From the NCBI RefSeq assembly GCF_009800925.1, contig NZ_WOYF01000002.1, positions 186,001 to 250,000 of the forward strand: 64,000 bases of DNA, given 5' to 3'. Shown here in pieces: positions 53,409 through 62,958 of this stretch. The position numbers were made by a program, and so were the translations under genes. How positions within the stretch are numbered: position 1 is the stretch's first letter; each line of letters begins with the position of its first letter. The DNA is from Budvicia diplopodorum (GTDB taxonomy: Bacteria; Pseudomonadota; Gammaproteobacteria; Enterobacterales; Enterobacteriaceae). Below the pieces are notes generated by a model. The model saw nothing but the letters and a program-made list of their open reading frames with translations, was not told the origin of the DNA and made no database searches.

Positions 53409-55319
53409 TTATTTTTTGTCTTTAACTTCTTCGAACTCGGCATCGACAGCATCGTCATCTTTGCTCGGCGCAGCTTCAGCATCTGCAGTTGCACCTTCAG
53501 CATGTTGCTGCTGTACCATTTCTAACAGCTTGCCAGAGACTTCAGCCAAAGCCTGAACCTTAGCTTCGATATCGGCCTTGTCCTCGCCTTTCAGCGAAGC
53601 TTGCAGCGCGGTTAATGCCGCTTCGATTGCCGCTTTATCATCGGCTGGCAGTTTGTCACCGGCTTCATCTACCTGCTTACGCGTACTGTGCATCAGGTGA
53701 TCGCCTTGGTTACGAGTCTGAACCAGCTCTTCGAACTTACGGTCTGCTTCAGCATTGGCTTCAGCTTCACGCACCATTTTTTGGATCTCTTCTTCATTCA
53801 GACCAGAAGAAGCCTTAATGGTGATGTTTTGCTCACGACCCGTATTCTGGTCTTTAGCCGATACGTGCAGGATACCATCAGCATCGATATCAAAAGTCAC
53901 TTCAATTTTTGGTACGCCGCGCGGAGCAGACTGAATACCGTCGAGGTTAAACTGCCCCAATGACTTATTGTCATTCGCACGTTTACGCTCGCCCTGCAGA
54001 ACGTGAATAGTTACCGCAGATTGGTTATCTTCAGCCGTAGAGAACGGCATGCTGTGCTTAGTCGGAATAGTGGTATTCTTCTCGATCAGCTTAGTCATCA
54101 CGCCGCCCATGGTCTCGATACCCAGAGACAGAGGACTTACGTCTAATAACAGAACGTCGGTAACATCACCGGCTAATACGCCGCCCTGAACGGCAGCACC
54201 GATAGCCACAGCTTCATCCGGGTTAACGTCTTTACGCGGCTCTTTACCAAAGAAGTCTGCCACTTTCTTCTGAACTAAAGGCATGCGAATTTGGCCACCG
54301 ACCAGAATCACGTCCTGAATTTCACTCACGGACAGCCCAGCATCTTGCAGAGCAACTTTTAACGGCTCTAAAGAACGATTCACTAAATCTTCAACCAGCG
54401 ACTCTAACTTAGCGCGAGTTACTTTAATGTTCATATGTTTTGGACCGGTAGCATCTGCAGTAATATACGGCAGGTTTACGTCAGTCTGTTGGGCGGAAGA
54501 AAGCTCGATTTTCGCTTTTTCTGCCGCTTCTTTCAGGCGCTGCATCGCTAAAGGATCGTTACGCAGGTCGAAGTTTTGCTCTTTCTTGAACTCATCAACT
54601 AAGTAGTTGATTAAACGGTTATCAAAGTCTTCACCGCCTAAGTGGGTATCACCGTTAGTAGCTAATACTTCGAAAGTCTTTTCACCGTCAACTTCATCAA
54701 TTTCGATAATAGAGATATCAAAGGTACCGCCGCCCAAGTCATAAACGGCGATAGTACGGTTACCCATCTCTTTATCCAGACCGTATGCTAAAGCCGCTGC
54801 GGTTGGTTCATTGATGATACGTTTAACGTCTAAACCGGCAATACGACCGGCATCTTTCGTTGCCTGACGCTGTGAGTCGTTGAAGTAAGCAGGAACGGTG
54901 ATAACCGCTTCTGTTACTGGCTCACCCAAAAAGTCTTCTGCCGTTTTCTTCATTTTTTTCAAGACTTCAGCAGAAATCTGAGGTGGAGCAATCTTCTGGC
55001 CTTTAACTTCAATCCACGCATCGCCGTTATCCGCACCAACAATTTGGAAAGGCATAATATTGCGATCGCGCTGCACTTCTTCATCGCCAAAGCGACGACC
55101 AATCAGACGTTTGATTGCATAAAGTGTGTTTTGTGGGTTAGTAACAGCCTGACGCTTAGCCGGTTGACCAACCAAAATTTCGCCGTCTTGGGTATACGCG
55201 ATAATTGACGGAGTCGTACGATCCCCTTCCGCGTTCTCAATTACGCGAACCTGAGAGCCGTCCATTACAGCTACACAAGAGTTCGTTGTACCCAAGTCAA
55301 TACCAATAATTTTACCCAT
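53409..55319 (-). CDS. dnaK: Chaperone DnaK (Hsp70)
   Basis: Central Hsp70. 636 residues. ATPase domain with [36 protein letters not shown] and [16 protein letters not shown]; linker [16 protein letters not shown]; substrate domain with [15 protein letters not shown]-terminal lid ending EFEEVKDKK, the conserved EEVKDKK tail. One small oddity: [11 protein letters not shown] has Ile where E. coli has Thr. Two sigma-32-like promoters lie upstream. Confidence 0.98.
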   Translation of the reverse strand: MGKIIGIDLGTTNSCVAVMDGSQVRVIENAEGDRTTPSIIAYTQDGEILVGQPAKRQAVTNPQNTLYAIKRLIGRRFGDEEVQRDRNIMPFQIVGADNGDAWIEVKGQKIAPPQISAEVLKKMKKTAEDFLGEPVTEAVITVPAYFNDSQRQATKDAGRIAGLDVKRIINEPTAAALAYGLDKEMGNRTIAVYDLGGGTFDISIIEIDEVDGEKTFEVLATNGDTHLGGEDFDNRLINYLVDEFKKEQNFDLRNDPLAMQRLKEAAEKAKIELSSAQQTDVNLPYITADATGPKHMNIKVTRAKLESLVEDLVNRSLEPLKVALQDAGLSVSEIQDVILVGGQIRMPLVQKKVADFFGKEPRKDVNPDEAVAIGAAVQGGVLAGDVTDVLLLDVSPLSLGIETMGGVMTKLIEKNTTIPTKHSMPFSTAEDNQSAVTIHVLQGERKRANDNKSLGQFNLDGIQSAPRGVPKIEVTFDIDADGILHVSAKDQNTGREQNITIKASSGLNEEEIQKMVREAEANAEADRKFEELVQTRNQGDHLMHSTRKQVDEAGDKLPADDKAAIEAALTALQASLKGEDKADIEAKVQALAEVSGKLLEMVQQQHAEGATADAEAAPSKDDDAVDAEFEEVKDKK

Positions 55320-55364
55320 TACATCATCTCCACTTAAAAGCCGTATTCGTTCACATACTCACCT

Positions 55365-55392
55365 ATATGGGGACATAAAATAACTTTTCAAC
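55365..55392 (-). promoter_or_regulatory. Candidate sigma-32 promoter of dnaK, proximal
   Basis: Minus strand GTTGAA, 14-base spacer, CCCCATAT; the -10 end lies 46 bases before the ATG. Fits the heat-shock consensus CTTGAA-N13-15-CCCCATNT with one change. Confidence 0.75.
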
Positions 55393-55452
55393 TGCCGTTC
55401 AATTAACAATTTGAAGTCATACATCCATAGGCTCGTTCTGCCGTTGTACATA

Positions 55453-55484
55453 AGATGGGGGCACGAAACTCTGCATCAAGGGGG
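55453..55484 (-). promoter_or_regulatory. Candidate sigma-32 promoter of dnaK, distal
   Basis: Minus strand CCCCCTTGAT, 14-base spacer, CCCCATCT. The -35 sequence is the same CCCCCTTGATG as the main E. coli dnaK promoter. About 134 bases upstream of the ATG. The remaining gap up to satP (55485-55669) shows no further feature. Confidence 0.85.
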
Positions 55485-55669
55485 AAAATAAAAAAATTTT
55501 GCATTATTACTGATCTAAACCATTGTATCGGGGCTCAACGCTCATTATCATTCGGCGCTCACTTGTAACACTCAGATTTTATTTACAAGCGGCCATTGGA
55601 AATTAATTCCCCAGTAGCGGATAGAAATTCTATTTTTTTATTTAATATTCAAGAGAGTACAGAGGATAT

Positions 55670-56242
55670 ATGCACTCGAACAAATTAGCGAATCCAGGAC
55701 CACTAGGGTTGATGGGATTCGGTATGACCACGATTTTATTAAATGTCCATAATGCTGGCTTTTTTCCAGTGACGACCGCAATCATTGCCATGGGCATTTT
55801 TTACGGCGGTATAGCTCAAGTTATCGCCGGCATTTTAGAATTTAAAAAGGGTAATACCTTTGGCGTGACGGCCTTTACTTCCTACGGTTTCTTCTGGATG
55901 ACCTTAGTTGGTATCTTCTTAATTCCACCGGTCGGCCACGTAGAAGCAACCGACGGAACATTCCTCGGCGTCTACTTAGCGCTGTGGGGAATATTCACCT
56001 TCTTTATGTTCTTCGGCACGCTGCGCGGTAACCGTGGAATACAGTTCGTATTTGCCAGCCTAACGGTTCTATTCTTCTTACTGTCTTACGGCAATATTAC
56101 CGGTAATAAAGCAGTGATAAATTTTGCCGGATTTGAAGGCATTATCTGTGGCGCAAGCGCAATCTACTTAGCCATGGCTGAAGTACTGAACGAGCAGTTT
56201 GGTCGCACCGTACTGCCAATCGGCGAGCGTAAAGCGTCGTAA
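55670..56242 (+). CDS. satP: Acetate/succinate:H+ symporter SatP
   Basis: YaaH of the GPR1/FUN34/YaaH family; takes up acetate and succinate in E. coli. 190 residues with six membrane segments. Family motif NPGPLGLMGFGMTT at the N-terminus, then FYGGIAQVIAGILEFKKGNTFG and AFTSYGFFWMTL. Divergent from dnaK. A perfect hairpin terminator follows. Confidence 0.96.
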   Translation: MHSNKLANPGPLGLMGFGMTTILLNVHNAGFFPVTTAIIAMGIFYGGIAQVIAGILEFKKGNTFGVTAFTSYGFFWMTLVGIFLIPPVGHVEATDGTFLGVYLALWGIFTFFMFFGTLRGNRGIQFVFASLTVLFFLLSYGNITGNKAVINFAGFEGIICGASAIYLAMAEVLNEQFGRTVLPIGERKAS

Positions 56243-56260
56243 TATAAGAGTTTCGACGTA

Positions 56261-56290
56261 AAAAAACCTGCATTTAACTGCAGGTTTTTT
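56261..56290. terminator. Bidirectional terminator between satP and the MHS transporter
   Basis: Perfect 12-base stem AAAAAACCTGCA / TGCAGGTTTTTT with a 6-base loop, 18 bases after the satP stop and 27 bases past the convergent MFS stop. Confidence 0.9.
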
Positions 56291-56317
56291 ATTGTCTCCA
56301 ATTCAGTACCGCAACAA

Positions 56318-57649
56318 TTAGCTTATCGTTGCTGGCTCCTCTCTCAGCTCTACCGAGCCTGATTCTGCCACCGTCTGAGTCTCATTAATGTCATTACGCA
56401 GATAAATCCCGATGGCTAATCCCATTACGGAAAGCGCCAGAACGTAATAGGCCGGGGCCATTGGCGTAAACTTCATCAGGTAAGTGACACATACCGGCGT
56501 AAGGCCGCCAAATATGGCATAAGAGACATTATAAGAGAATGAAATACCAGAGAAGCGGACCTCTGCCGGGAAGGCTCTGACGAGTACAAAAGGTACTGCA
56601 CCCACCACGCCAACGCAAAAACCGGCCAGCGAGTAGGTCAGAAACAGCCGTTCTACGTTAGCCGCCGAGTGATAGAACGCCCAGCTGGAAATGCCGAGCA
56701 GAATACTACCGATAATAAAGGTTTTACTGGCGCCAAACCGGTCGGCAAACATACCCGCGACGACGCATCCGAAGCATAGGGCAACAATCGCCATACTGTT
56801 AGCCTGCAGCGCAATAACCCGATCGATACCAAACTGAGTTTGCAGATAGTTTGGCGTCATCAAGATAACCACCACGATACCGGCAGATAGCAACCAGGTT
56901 AACAGCATTGAAACGCCCACTCCGCGCTGGTGATTAACCACCACTGACTTGAGAGGAAGCTCTTCAGCCAACGTTTTACGGGCCTGCATTTCAATAAATA
57001 CCGGCGTTTCTTTTAGCCAACGGCGTAAATACATAGCTATCAGGCCAAAAGCGCCGCCTAAGAAGAAAGGTATACGCCAGCCGCCGTTATAAATAGCTTC
57101 CTGACTCAGGGTTGTATTAATCAATGTCGCCACTAGCGACCCCAATAAAATGCCGATAGTTAGCCCCGCCGTCAGCACGCCACAGGCAAAGCCAATACGC
57201 TTATGCGGTACGTGTTCCGCCACAAACACCCAAGCTCCGGGCACTTCCCCGCCAATTGCTGCGCCCTGAAAAATACGCATTAATAGCAACAGCAACGGAG
57301 CCGCAATACCGATGCTCTGATACGTTGGCAACATACCCATCGCCAGCGTAGGCAAAGCCATGAGTAAAATACTGAGTGAGAACATTCTTTTACGGCCAAA
57401 TAAATCGCCGAAATGCGCCATCACAATGCCGCCTAAAGGACGAGCTAAATAACCGGCCGCAAAGATGCCGTAAGTTTGCATCAGCATTAGCCACTGTGGC
57501 ATATCGGGTGGAAAGAAAAGCTTGCCGATAACCACGGCAAAAAAAACAAATATAATGAAGTCATAAAACTCAAGCGCGCCACCCAATGCCGCCAAAGTTA
57601 ACGTTTTATAATCTTGTTTATTGAGTTGGCGATTTTGTTGCTTAGTCAT
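56318..57649 (-). CDS. MFS transporter, metabolite:H+ symporter (MHS/ProP-like) family
   Basis: 443-residue membrane protein with about 12 segments. MHS features: ALGGALEFYDFIIF in the first segment, YLARPLGGIVMAHFGDLFGRKR signature loop, RIFQGAAIGGEVPGAWVFVAEH, and GGWRIPFFLGG mid-protein. Relatives carry organic acids, osmolytes or amino acids; nothing here shows which. It lies between satP and mogA, where E. coli has other genes. The start has a GGGA site that sits within a long inverted repeat (57650-57756), suggesting leader control. Confidence 0.9.
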   Translation of the reverse strand: MTKQQNRQLNKQDYKTLTLAALGGALEFYDFIIFVFFAVVIGKLFFPPDMPQWLMLMQTYGIFAAGYLARPLGGIVMAHFGDLFGRKRMFSLSILLMALPTLAMGMLPTYQSIGIAAPLLLLLMRIFQGAAIGGEVPGAWVFVAEHVPHKRIGFACGVLTAGLTIGILLGSLVATLINTTLSQEAIYNGGWRIPFFLGGAFGLIAMYLRRWLKETPVFIEMQARKTLAEELPLKSVVVNHQRGVGVSMLLTWLLSAGIVVVILMTPNYLQTQFGIDRVIALQANSMAIVALCFGCVVAGMFADRFGASKTFIIGSILLGISSWAFYHSAANVERLFLTYSLAGFCVGVVGAVPFVLVRAFPAEVRFSGISFSYNVSYAIFGGLTPVCVTYLMKFTPMAPAYYVLALSVMGLAIGIYLRNDINETQTVAESGSVELREEPATIS

Positions 57650-57756
57650 AGATTCCCATCAATTTCTACTGGCTAGTGTAAAAAAAATAGCTTACCTCTT
57701 GTAAACTATTTTTTACTATACCGTAATTGTATTGATACACCAGTAGATGGGAATCT
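57650..57756 (-). promoter_or_regulatory. Long nested inverted repeat in the MHS transporter leader
   Basis: On the minus strand AGATTCCCATC-TACTGG-TGTA (57756-57736) is complementary, with two bulges, to TACA-CCAGTA-GATGGGAATCT (57680-57650). The last arm contains the ribosome site and touches the ATG. Between them is a second inverted repeat, AAAAAATAG-TTAC / GTAA-CTATTTTTT (about 57681-57713). If transcribed from upstream, the RNA could fold and hide the ribosome site. It could instead be a DNA operator or a small mobile-element remnant. Confidence 0.55.
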
Positions 57757-57777
57757 TATTCCGCATAATTTTTGAAT

Positions 57778-58365
57778 TTAATTTTTTATGTCGCGGATAG
57801 CACTTTTAGGCCGAAAGGCTGCTACAACCTCGGGGTGAGTCTCAATATAAGGCCCATCAAGCAGTTGTATGCAATACGGTACGCTGGCAAAAATACCGGC
57901 CACAACCGTCTTTCCTTCAGAATCTTTTACGCCTTCAAGGGTCTCTTGAATCGATTTTGGCTGCCCCGGAAGATTAATAATTAACGCCTGTTTACGGATA
58001 ACGCCAACCTGACGGGATAAAATCGCCGTGGGCACGTAGTGCAGGCTTATCTGGCGCATTTGTTCACCAAAGCCCGGCATAATACGATCGGCGATAGCTA
58101 AAGTGGCATCAGGCGTCACGTCGCGTCTGGCGGGCCCGGTTCCGCCGGTGGTCAACACCAGATGACATCCCATCTCATCGACTAGTTCACACAGAGCCTC
58201 TTCAATCAGGGTTTGTTCATCGGGAATCAGTCGGGTTTCCACGCTGAATTCGGTACTTAACGCGCTCTTCAGCCATGACTCCAGCGACGGAATTCCCCGA
58301 TCCTGATAAACCCCGTTAGAGGCACGATCGGAAATGGAAACCAGACCAATACGTAACTTATTCAT
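57778..58365 (-). CDS. mogA: Molybdopterin adenylyltransferase
   Basis: Activates molybdopterin by adenylylation before molybdate insertion. From ATG 58365 (MNKLRIGLVSISDRAS) it has 195 residues; an in-frame start 20 codons upstream is rejected. Motifs: LTTGGTGPARRDVTPDAT substrate loop, MPGFGEQMRQISL, LPGQPKSIQETLEGV. Lies 53 bases beyond the talB terminator hairpin's far side and is separately expressed from talB. Confidence 0.96.
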   Translation of the reverse strand: MNKLRIGLVSISDRASNGVYQDRGIPSLESWLKSALSTEFSVETRLIPDEQTLIEEALCELVDEMGCHLVLTTGGTGPARRDVTPDATLAIADRIMPGFGEQMRQISLHYVPTAILSRQVGVIRKQALIINLPGQPKSIQETLEGVKDSEGKTVVAGIFASVPYCIQLLDGPYIETHPEVVAAFRPKSAIRDIKN

Positions 58366-58450
58366 TGTAAAACCCCTGTTATTCAACTGCGCCAGCGTGG
58401 TTACGCGGAATGCTTTATTCGGCAATCATACCAATGTTTAATCACAGATA

Positions 58451-58480
58451 AAAAAATACCGACCAAAGGCCGGTATTTTT
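58451..58480 (-). terminator. Terminator of talB
   Basis: Stem AAAAATACCG / CCGGTATTTTT with an 8-base loop, 21 bases after the talB stop; T-run on the minus strand. Confidence 0.8.
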
Positions 58481-58500
58481 ATCTGAAAAACGGAGAACGA

Positions 58501-59454
58501 TTACAAAAGCGCTGCAATCATCTTTTCTAGTTTTTCCTGATCGATAGCAAACTTACGGATACCGTCGGCCAGCTTATCAACCGCCATTGGATCCTGATTA
58601 TGCTGCCAGTAGAACTCAGGTTCGGTTAGTGGCGCTGAACGCGCTTTAACTTCACCGCTGTAAGACAGCTTACGCTCTAATTCGCCCTGACTTTCTGACA
58701 GCTCTTTCAGTAGAGGTGGCGCTATGGTTAAACGGTCACAGCCAGCCAGCTCAATAATTTCACCAACGTTACGGAAGCTTGCGCCCATAACCACGGTGTT
58801 AAAACCGTGCTGCTTGTAATATTCGTAGATGCTTGTTACCGACACAACGCCCGGATCTTCCTGCGGCGCAAACTCTTTCTTGTCGCCGTTAGCTTTGTAC
58901 CAGTCAAGAATACGACCCACGAACGGAGAGATCAGATAAACGCCGGCTTCCGCACAGGCTCGAGCCTGCGCAAAGGAAAATAGCAGCGTCAGGTTACAGT
59001 TGATGCCTTCTTTTTCCAGCTCGGCTGCAGCACAAATGCCCTGCCAGGTTGACGCCAGCTTAATCAGAATGCGGTCATTACTGATACCCGCATCGTTATA
59101 CAATTTAATCAGATGCTTAGCTTTAACAATGCTGGCTTTAGTATCATAAGAAAGACGAGCATCAACTTCAGTTGAAATTCGGCCGGGGATCAGCTTTAAA
59201 ATTTCTAATCCAATATTCACTGCCAGCTTGTCAGAAGCATCAATAATCTGCTGTGCGCGATCGGAACTCTGGCTCTTAGCCCATGCAATCGCTTCATCAA
59301 TAAGTTTACGGTATTCAGGAAGCTGAGCCGCATTCAAAATCAAAGAAGGGTTGGTCGTAGCATCTTGAGGCTTGTACAATTTCATGGCGGCGATATCGCC
59401 GGTGTCAGCCACAACGGTAGTAATTTTACGTAGAGAGGTAAGTTTATCTGTCAT
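58501..59454 (-). CDS. talB: Transaldolase
   Basis: Non-oxidative pentose phosphate enzyme. From ATG 59454 ([20 protein letters not shown]) it has 317 residues, the E. coli TalB length; the ATG four codons upstream is less likely. Schiff-base Lys in [12 protein letters not shown]; also [12 protein letters not shown] and [13 protein letters not shown]. Upstream lies a shortened copy of the palindromic repeat. Confidence 0.97.
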   Translation of the reverse strand: MTDKLTSLRKITTVVADTGDIAAMKLYKPQDATTNPSLILNAAQLPEYRKLIDEAIAWAKSQSSDRAQQIIDASDKLAVNIGLEILKLIPGRISTEVDARLSYDTKASIVKAKHLIKLYNDAGISNDRILIKLASTWQGICAAAELEKEGINCNLTLLFSFAQARACAEAGVYLISPFVGRILDWYKANGDKKEFAPQEDPGVVSVTSIYEYYKQHGFNTVVMGASFRNVGEIIELAGCDRLTIAPPLLKELSESQGELERKLSYSGEVKARSAPLTEPEFYWQHNQDPMAVDKLADGIRKFAIDQEKLEKMIAALL

Positions 59455-59486
59455 GATAGATCTCATTGTTAAGCCAAGTAATGATT

Positions 59487-59552
59487 ATACCCAAAATAAT
59501 TCGGGTAAACGCGCGCAGCCAGCACATCTGCAACTCGAAGTATGATGGATAT
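59487..59552. repeat. Shortened copy of the palindromic intergenic repeat
   Basis: Both ends of the 44177-44301 element are kept (ATACCCAAAATAATTCG and CTGCAACTCGAAGTATGATGG-TAT), but about 60 internal bases are missing. Lies just upstream of talB. The rest of the 335-base gap to yaaA shows nothing else I recognise. Confidence 0.75.
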
Positions 59553-59789
59553 ATTGTTGTATTACCGTACTGCATCGATAATAACATGACTGATTTAGGG
59601 TGCAACGGCGTAACTAACCAATAACACAATTTCATCGCTGATTTAAATAGCCTATTTCTTCTACCCTCTGATAACTAGCAGAAAAATAGCTCCATTTTGC
59701 TTCAGTTATCTGTCCCTATTAAATCCATCGATTTTTCCATTGAGACTTTCTGCTAAAGTAGGCAAAACGCTTATCTCAGGATTCTGATT

Positions 59790-60572
59790 ATGCTGATTAT
59801 TATTTCACCGGCTAAAACGCTCGATTACGCCAGCCCGTTAGTGACAACGCGCTATACTCAGCCCGAAATGCTGGACCAGTCGAAAGCGTTAATAAAAGAG
59901 TGTCGTAAATTAACCCCCGCCCAAATTGCCAGCCTGATGAGTATCAGCGATAAACTATCAGGGCTGAATGCAGCCCGTTTTGCTGAGTGGCAGCCAGATT
60001 TTACGCCTGAAAATGCCCGCCCGGCACTGCTGGCGTTTAAAGGTGATGTCTATACCGGCTTACACGTTGAAGACTTTAACGATCGAGATTTTGATTTTGC
60101 CCAGCAGCATCTGCGCATGCTTTCCGGCCTATACGGCTTATTACGTCCGCTGGATTTGATGCAGCCCTATCGTTTAGAAATGGGCACTAAGTTGGGCAAT
60201 AGCCGAGGGAAAGATCTCTACGCCTTCTGGGGAAAGCGAATTACCGACGGGCTTAATCAGGCATTGAAAGCGCAGGGAGATGACGTATTGATTAATCTGG
60301 CTTCTGACGAGTACTTCAAGTCAATACAGGCTCAAGCGCTAGACGGCAGCGTGATTAAACCGGTATTTTTAGATGAGAAAAGCGGAAGATATAAAATCAT
60401 CAGCTTCTACGCCAAGAAAGCGCGCGGCCTGATGAGCCGGTTTATCATTAAAAATCAGCTAACGCGAGCCGAGCAATTGGTTGATTTTGATCTCGAAGGC
60501 TACCAGTTTGCGGAGTCGGAATCTAAAGGCAACGAGCTGGTGTTTAAGCGCTCGGAGCATGCTCACTATTAA
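59790..60572 (+). CDS. yaaA: Peroxide-resistance protein YaaA (DUF328)
   Basis: Reduces intracellular unincorporated iron during peroxide stress in E. coli. 260 residues. Conserved N-terminus [13 protein letters not shown], then [47 protein letters not shown] and [16 protein letters not shown] single gene between talB and thrC. A 'CAGGATTCTG' ribosome region (AGGA) precedes the ATG. Confidence 0.96.
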   Translation: MLIIISPAKTLDYASPLVTTRYTQPEMLDQSKALIKECRKLTPAQIASLMSISDKLSGLNAARFAEWQPDFTPENARPALLAFKGDVYTGLHVEDFNDRDFDFAQQHLRMLSGLYGLLRPLDLMQPYRLEMGTKLGNSRGKDLYAFWGKRITDGLNQALKAQGDDVLINLASDEYFKSIQAQALDGSVIKPVFLDEKSGRYKIISFYAKKARGLMSRFIIKNQLTRAEQLVDFDLEGYQFAESESKGNELVFKRSEHAHY

Positions 60573-60610
60573 ATGCAGGCGGCTCAGAAGCAAACATGGT
60601 ACCACCATGT

Positions 60611-60702
60611 CGTCATCCCGGTGGAAACCGGGACTCAGGTTTTAGCTAACAAATCAGCGCTTGGCTTAAAGGCTGGACCCCGGTTTCCACCGGGGTGATG
60701 AC
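60611..60702. repeat. GTCATCCCGG-type inverted repeat element (about 92 bp)
   Basis: The left arm CGTCATCCCGGTGGAAACCGGG pairs with the right arm CCCGGTTTCCACCGGGGTGATGACG (three extra bases). The arms flank about 45 bases. This resembles dispersed extragenic palindromes with a GTCATCCCGG core seen in many bacteria. Lies in the convergent yaaA-thrC gap, where it could also act as a transcription barrier. Confidence 0.75.
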
Positions 60703-60721
60703 GGGGAAGAAGCAATAATAA

Positions 60722-62011
60722 TCAAGCAGGCAGCGCCATCAGAAAAGCGCGTAACTGGGCAAATTCATTCGGCAGATAGTGCGATAATAGATCCAGATTA
60801 GCGCGGTCGGCCAACGCTTTTGGCAACGGCAGCTCAGTGCCTAGAATCTCTTCAACGCTTTCCTTGAACTTAGCCGGATGCGCCGTTCCTAAAAACAGGC
60901 CATATTCGCCCTCTTTCAATCCATCGCGCAGCATACGGTAGGCAATAGCCCCGTGAGGTTCAGAGGTATAGCCCAGCTTAGCTAAGCCATGAAGCGTTTC
61001 ACGAGTAACGTCATCACTCACAGCGCCGTAGCAAAGATCTTTCAGTGGCCATTGTTTACGGCGGAACAATTCTTCGATACGCGGCCAGTTGTTTGGCTGG
61101 CTAACGTCCATGGCATTAGACAACGTCGCCACGGTTTTATTTGGCAACCATTGACCATCGGCCAGATAGCGCGGAACGGTATCATTTGCATTGGTTGCCG
61201 CAATAAAGCGCTTAACCGGTAATCCCAGAGACTTAGCCAGTAGGCCCGCAGTCAGGTCGCCAAAGTTACCGCTTGGTACCGAAATAACCAACTGATTACG
61301 CTGTTCTTGGGTCAACTGAGATACGGCCTCAAAGTAGTAGCATATCTGGGCTAATAGCCGGCTGATATTGATTGAGTTCGCCGAGTTCAGGCCCAACGCT
61401 AACTTTAAATCTTCATCATCAAAAGCATGCTTTACTAACGACTGGCAGGCGTCGAAATCACCATCGATAGCTACCGTATGGATATTCCCACCCAGCGTAC
61501 AGAACAGTTTTTCCTGTAGTGGGCTGATTTTTCCATTCGGATACAAAATAACAACCCGCACATTCTTCAGGCCATAAAATGCATGAGCCACTGCAGCACC
61601 GGTATCGCCAGAAGTTGCCGTTAATATAGTAACAGGAGTATCGCCCGCCACTTCCGCCAGCATTTGAGCCATCAAACGACCGCCGAAATCTTTAAACGCC
61701 AGCGTCGGGCCGTGAAATAGCTCTAGAATACCGATATCCTTTTCTACCGCTACAACCGGAGCCGGGAATTGAAAAGCCGCCGACACGCGTTTAGCAACCG
61801 CATCTGCAGAAATTTCATCACCGATATAGGCCGAAAGTATGCGGGCGCTGCGGGTAACGAAATCCATAGACAGCAGCGAATCGATCGCGGAATCGTCGAA
61901 AACCGGTAGCTCTGACGGGAAGAATAACCCTTGCTGTCTACCTAAGCCCTGACGCACTGCCTGAGCAAAGTTAACCTGTTCATTATGATCTTTTAAGTTA
62001 TACAGTTTCAT
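60722..62011 (-). CDS. thrC: Threonine synthase
   Basis: PLP enzyme converting O-phosphohomoserine to threonine. From ATG 62011 (MKLYNLKDHNEQVNFA) it has 429 residues; an ATG at 62029 overlapping thrB would add six non-family residues. PLP lysine in LFHGPTLAFKDFGGR; TATSGDTGAAVAHAF; SVPSGNFGDLTAG; LFLGTAHPAKFKESVE. Third gene of thrABC, seven bases after thrB. Confidence 0.97.
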   Translation of the reverse strand: MKLYNLKDHNEQVNFAQAVRQGLGRQQGLFFPSELPVFDDSAIDSLLSMDFVTRSARILSAYIGDEISADAVAKRVSAAFQFPAPVVAVEKDIGILELFHGPTLAFKDFGGRLMAQMLAEVAGDTPVTILTATSGDTGAAVAHAFYGLKNVRVVILYPNGKISPLQEKLFCTLGGNIHTVAIDGDFDACQSLVKHAFDDEDLKLALGLNSANSINISRLLAQICYYFEAVSQLTQEQRNQLVISVPSGNFGDLTAGLLAKSLGLPVKRFIAATNANDTVPRYLADGQWLPNKTVATLSNAMDVSQPNNWPRIEELFRRKQWPLKDLCYGAVSDDVTRETLHGLAKLGYTSEPHGAIAYRMLRDGLKEGEYGLFLGTAHPAKFKESVEEILGTELPLPKALADRANLDLLSHYLPNEFAQLRAFLMALPA

Positions 62012-62018
62012 CTTTTGG

Positions 62019-62957
62019 CTATTTTCCATTATTCAAATTACGGGCACCGATTGTGTCCAGACGGCAAACGTGGACAAATCCTTCATCGTTTTGTACATAG
62101 TTTTTAGCCAACCAGGCTTCAAGCCGCTGGGCGGTATCAAGTTGGTCACTAACGGCAAATATCGTAGGGCCAGAGCCTGAAATACCACAGGCTAAAGCGC
62201 CAATGTCGTGAGCCGCTTTGCGAGCTTCAGAAAACCCCGGAAGCAATCGGGTACGATAAGGCTCAGCAATAACGTCCTGCATTAACTTGGCCGCTAGCGC
62301 AGGCTGTTGGGTATGACAGGCATGAATAAAACCGGCCAGATAGCGCCCGTGCCGGATGCAGTCCTGTCGTAAATACTGAGCGGGTAAAATCGCTCTGGCC
62401 TCTGCCGTTGAGACTTTAATTCCCGGATAAGCCATGACCCAGTACCACTGTTCAAACCCGGGCACTGACTGGCTGATAATACCGTTCTCTTCTAGCATCA
62501 GCTGCATCCCGCCCAAATAACAAGGCGCAACGTTGTCATAATGGACGCTGCCGGAAATGCGGCCTTCCAGCTCCCCCATCATAGCCAAAAGCTCAGTTTC
62601 ATTAAACGGACGCTCACAATACTCATTCAGCGCCATTAAACCAGCAACCACTGAACAGGCGCTTGAACCTAAGCCAGAACCAATTGGCATATTCTTTTCT
62701 AATACCATCGCAACCGGAAGTTCACGCCCCAGCGTCTGGCAAAAAAGCGCCCAGCACTGGTAAACGATGTTTTCTTTCGGCTCTGCGGGCAATTTACCCA
62801 CAAAGCGCCCTTCGTTACGCAGGCTAAATTGATCGGCGGCCTGAATACTGACACAGTCGCCCAATAGCGTTCCATCAACGGGCGATACCGCCGCCCCCAG
62901 AACGTCAAAACCCACACTCACGTTACCAATAGAAGCTGGTGCATAAATCTTGATCAT
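62019..62957 (-). CDS. thrB: Homoserine kinase
   Basis: GHMP-family kinase making O-phosphohomoserine. From ATG 62957 ([18 protein letters not shown]) it has 312 residues; a longer frame from 63044 overlaps thrA and is rejected. ATP loop [30 protein letters not shown], and C-terminal [12 protein letters not shown]. The start lies one base after the thrA stop, so translation is coupled. Confidence 0.97.
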   Translation of the reverse strand: MIKIYAPASIGNVSVGFDVLGAAVSPVDGTLLGDCVSIQAADQFSLRNEGRFVGKLPAEPKENIVYQCWALFCQTLGRELPVAMVLEKNMPIGSGLGSSACSVVAGLMALNEYCERPFNETELLAMMGELEGRISGSVHYDNVAPCYLGGMQLMLEENGIISQSVPGFEQWYWVMAYPGIKVSTAEARAILPAQYLRQDCIRHGRYLAGFIHACHTQQPALAAKLMQDVIAEPYRTRLLPGFSEARKAAHDIGALACGISGSGPTIFAVSDQLDTAQRLEAWLAKNYVQNDEGFVHVCRLDTIGARNLNNGK

Positions 62958-62958
62958 C

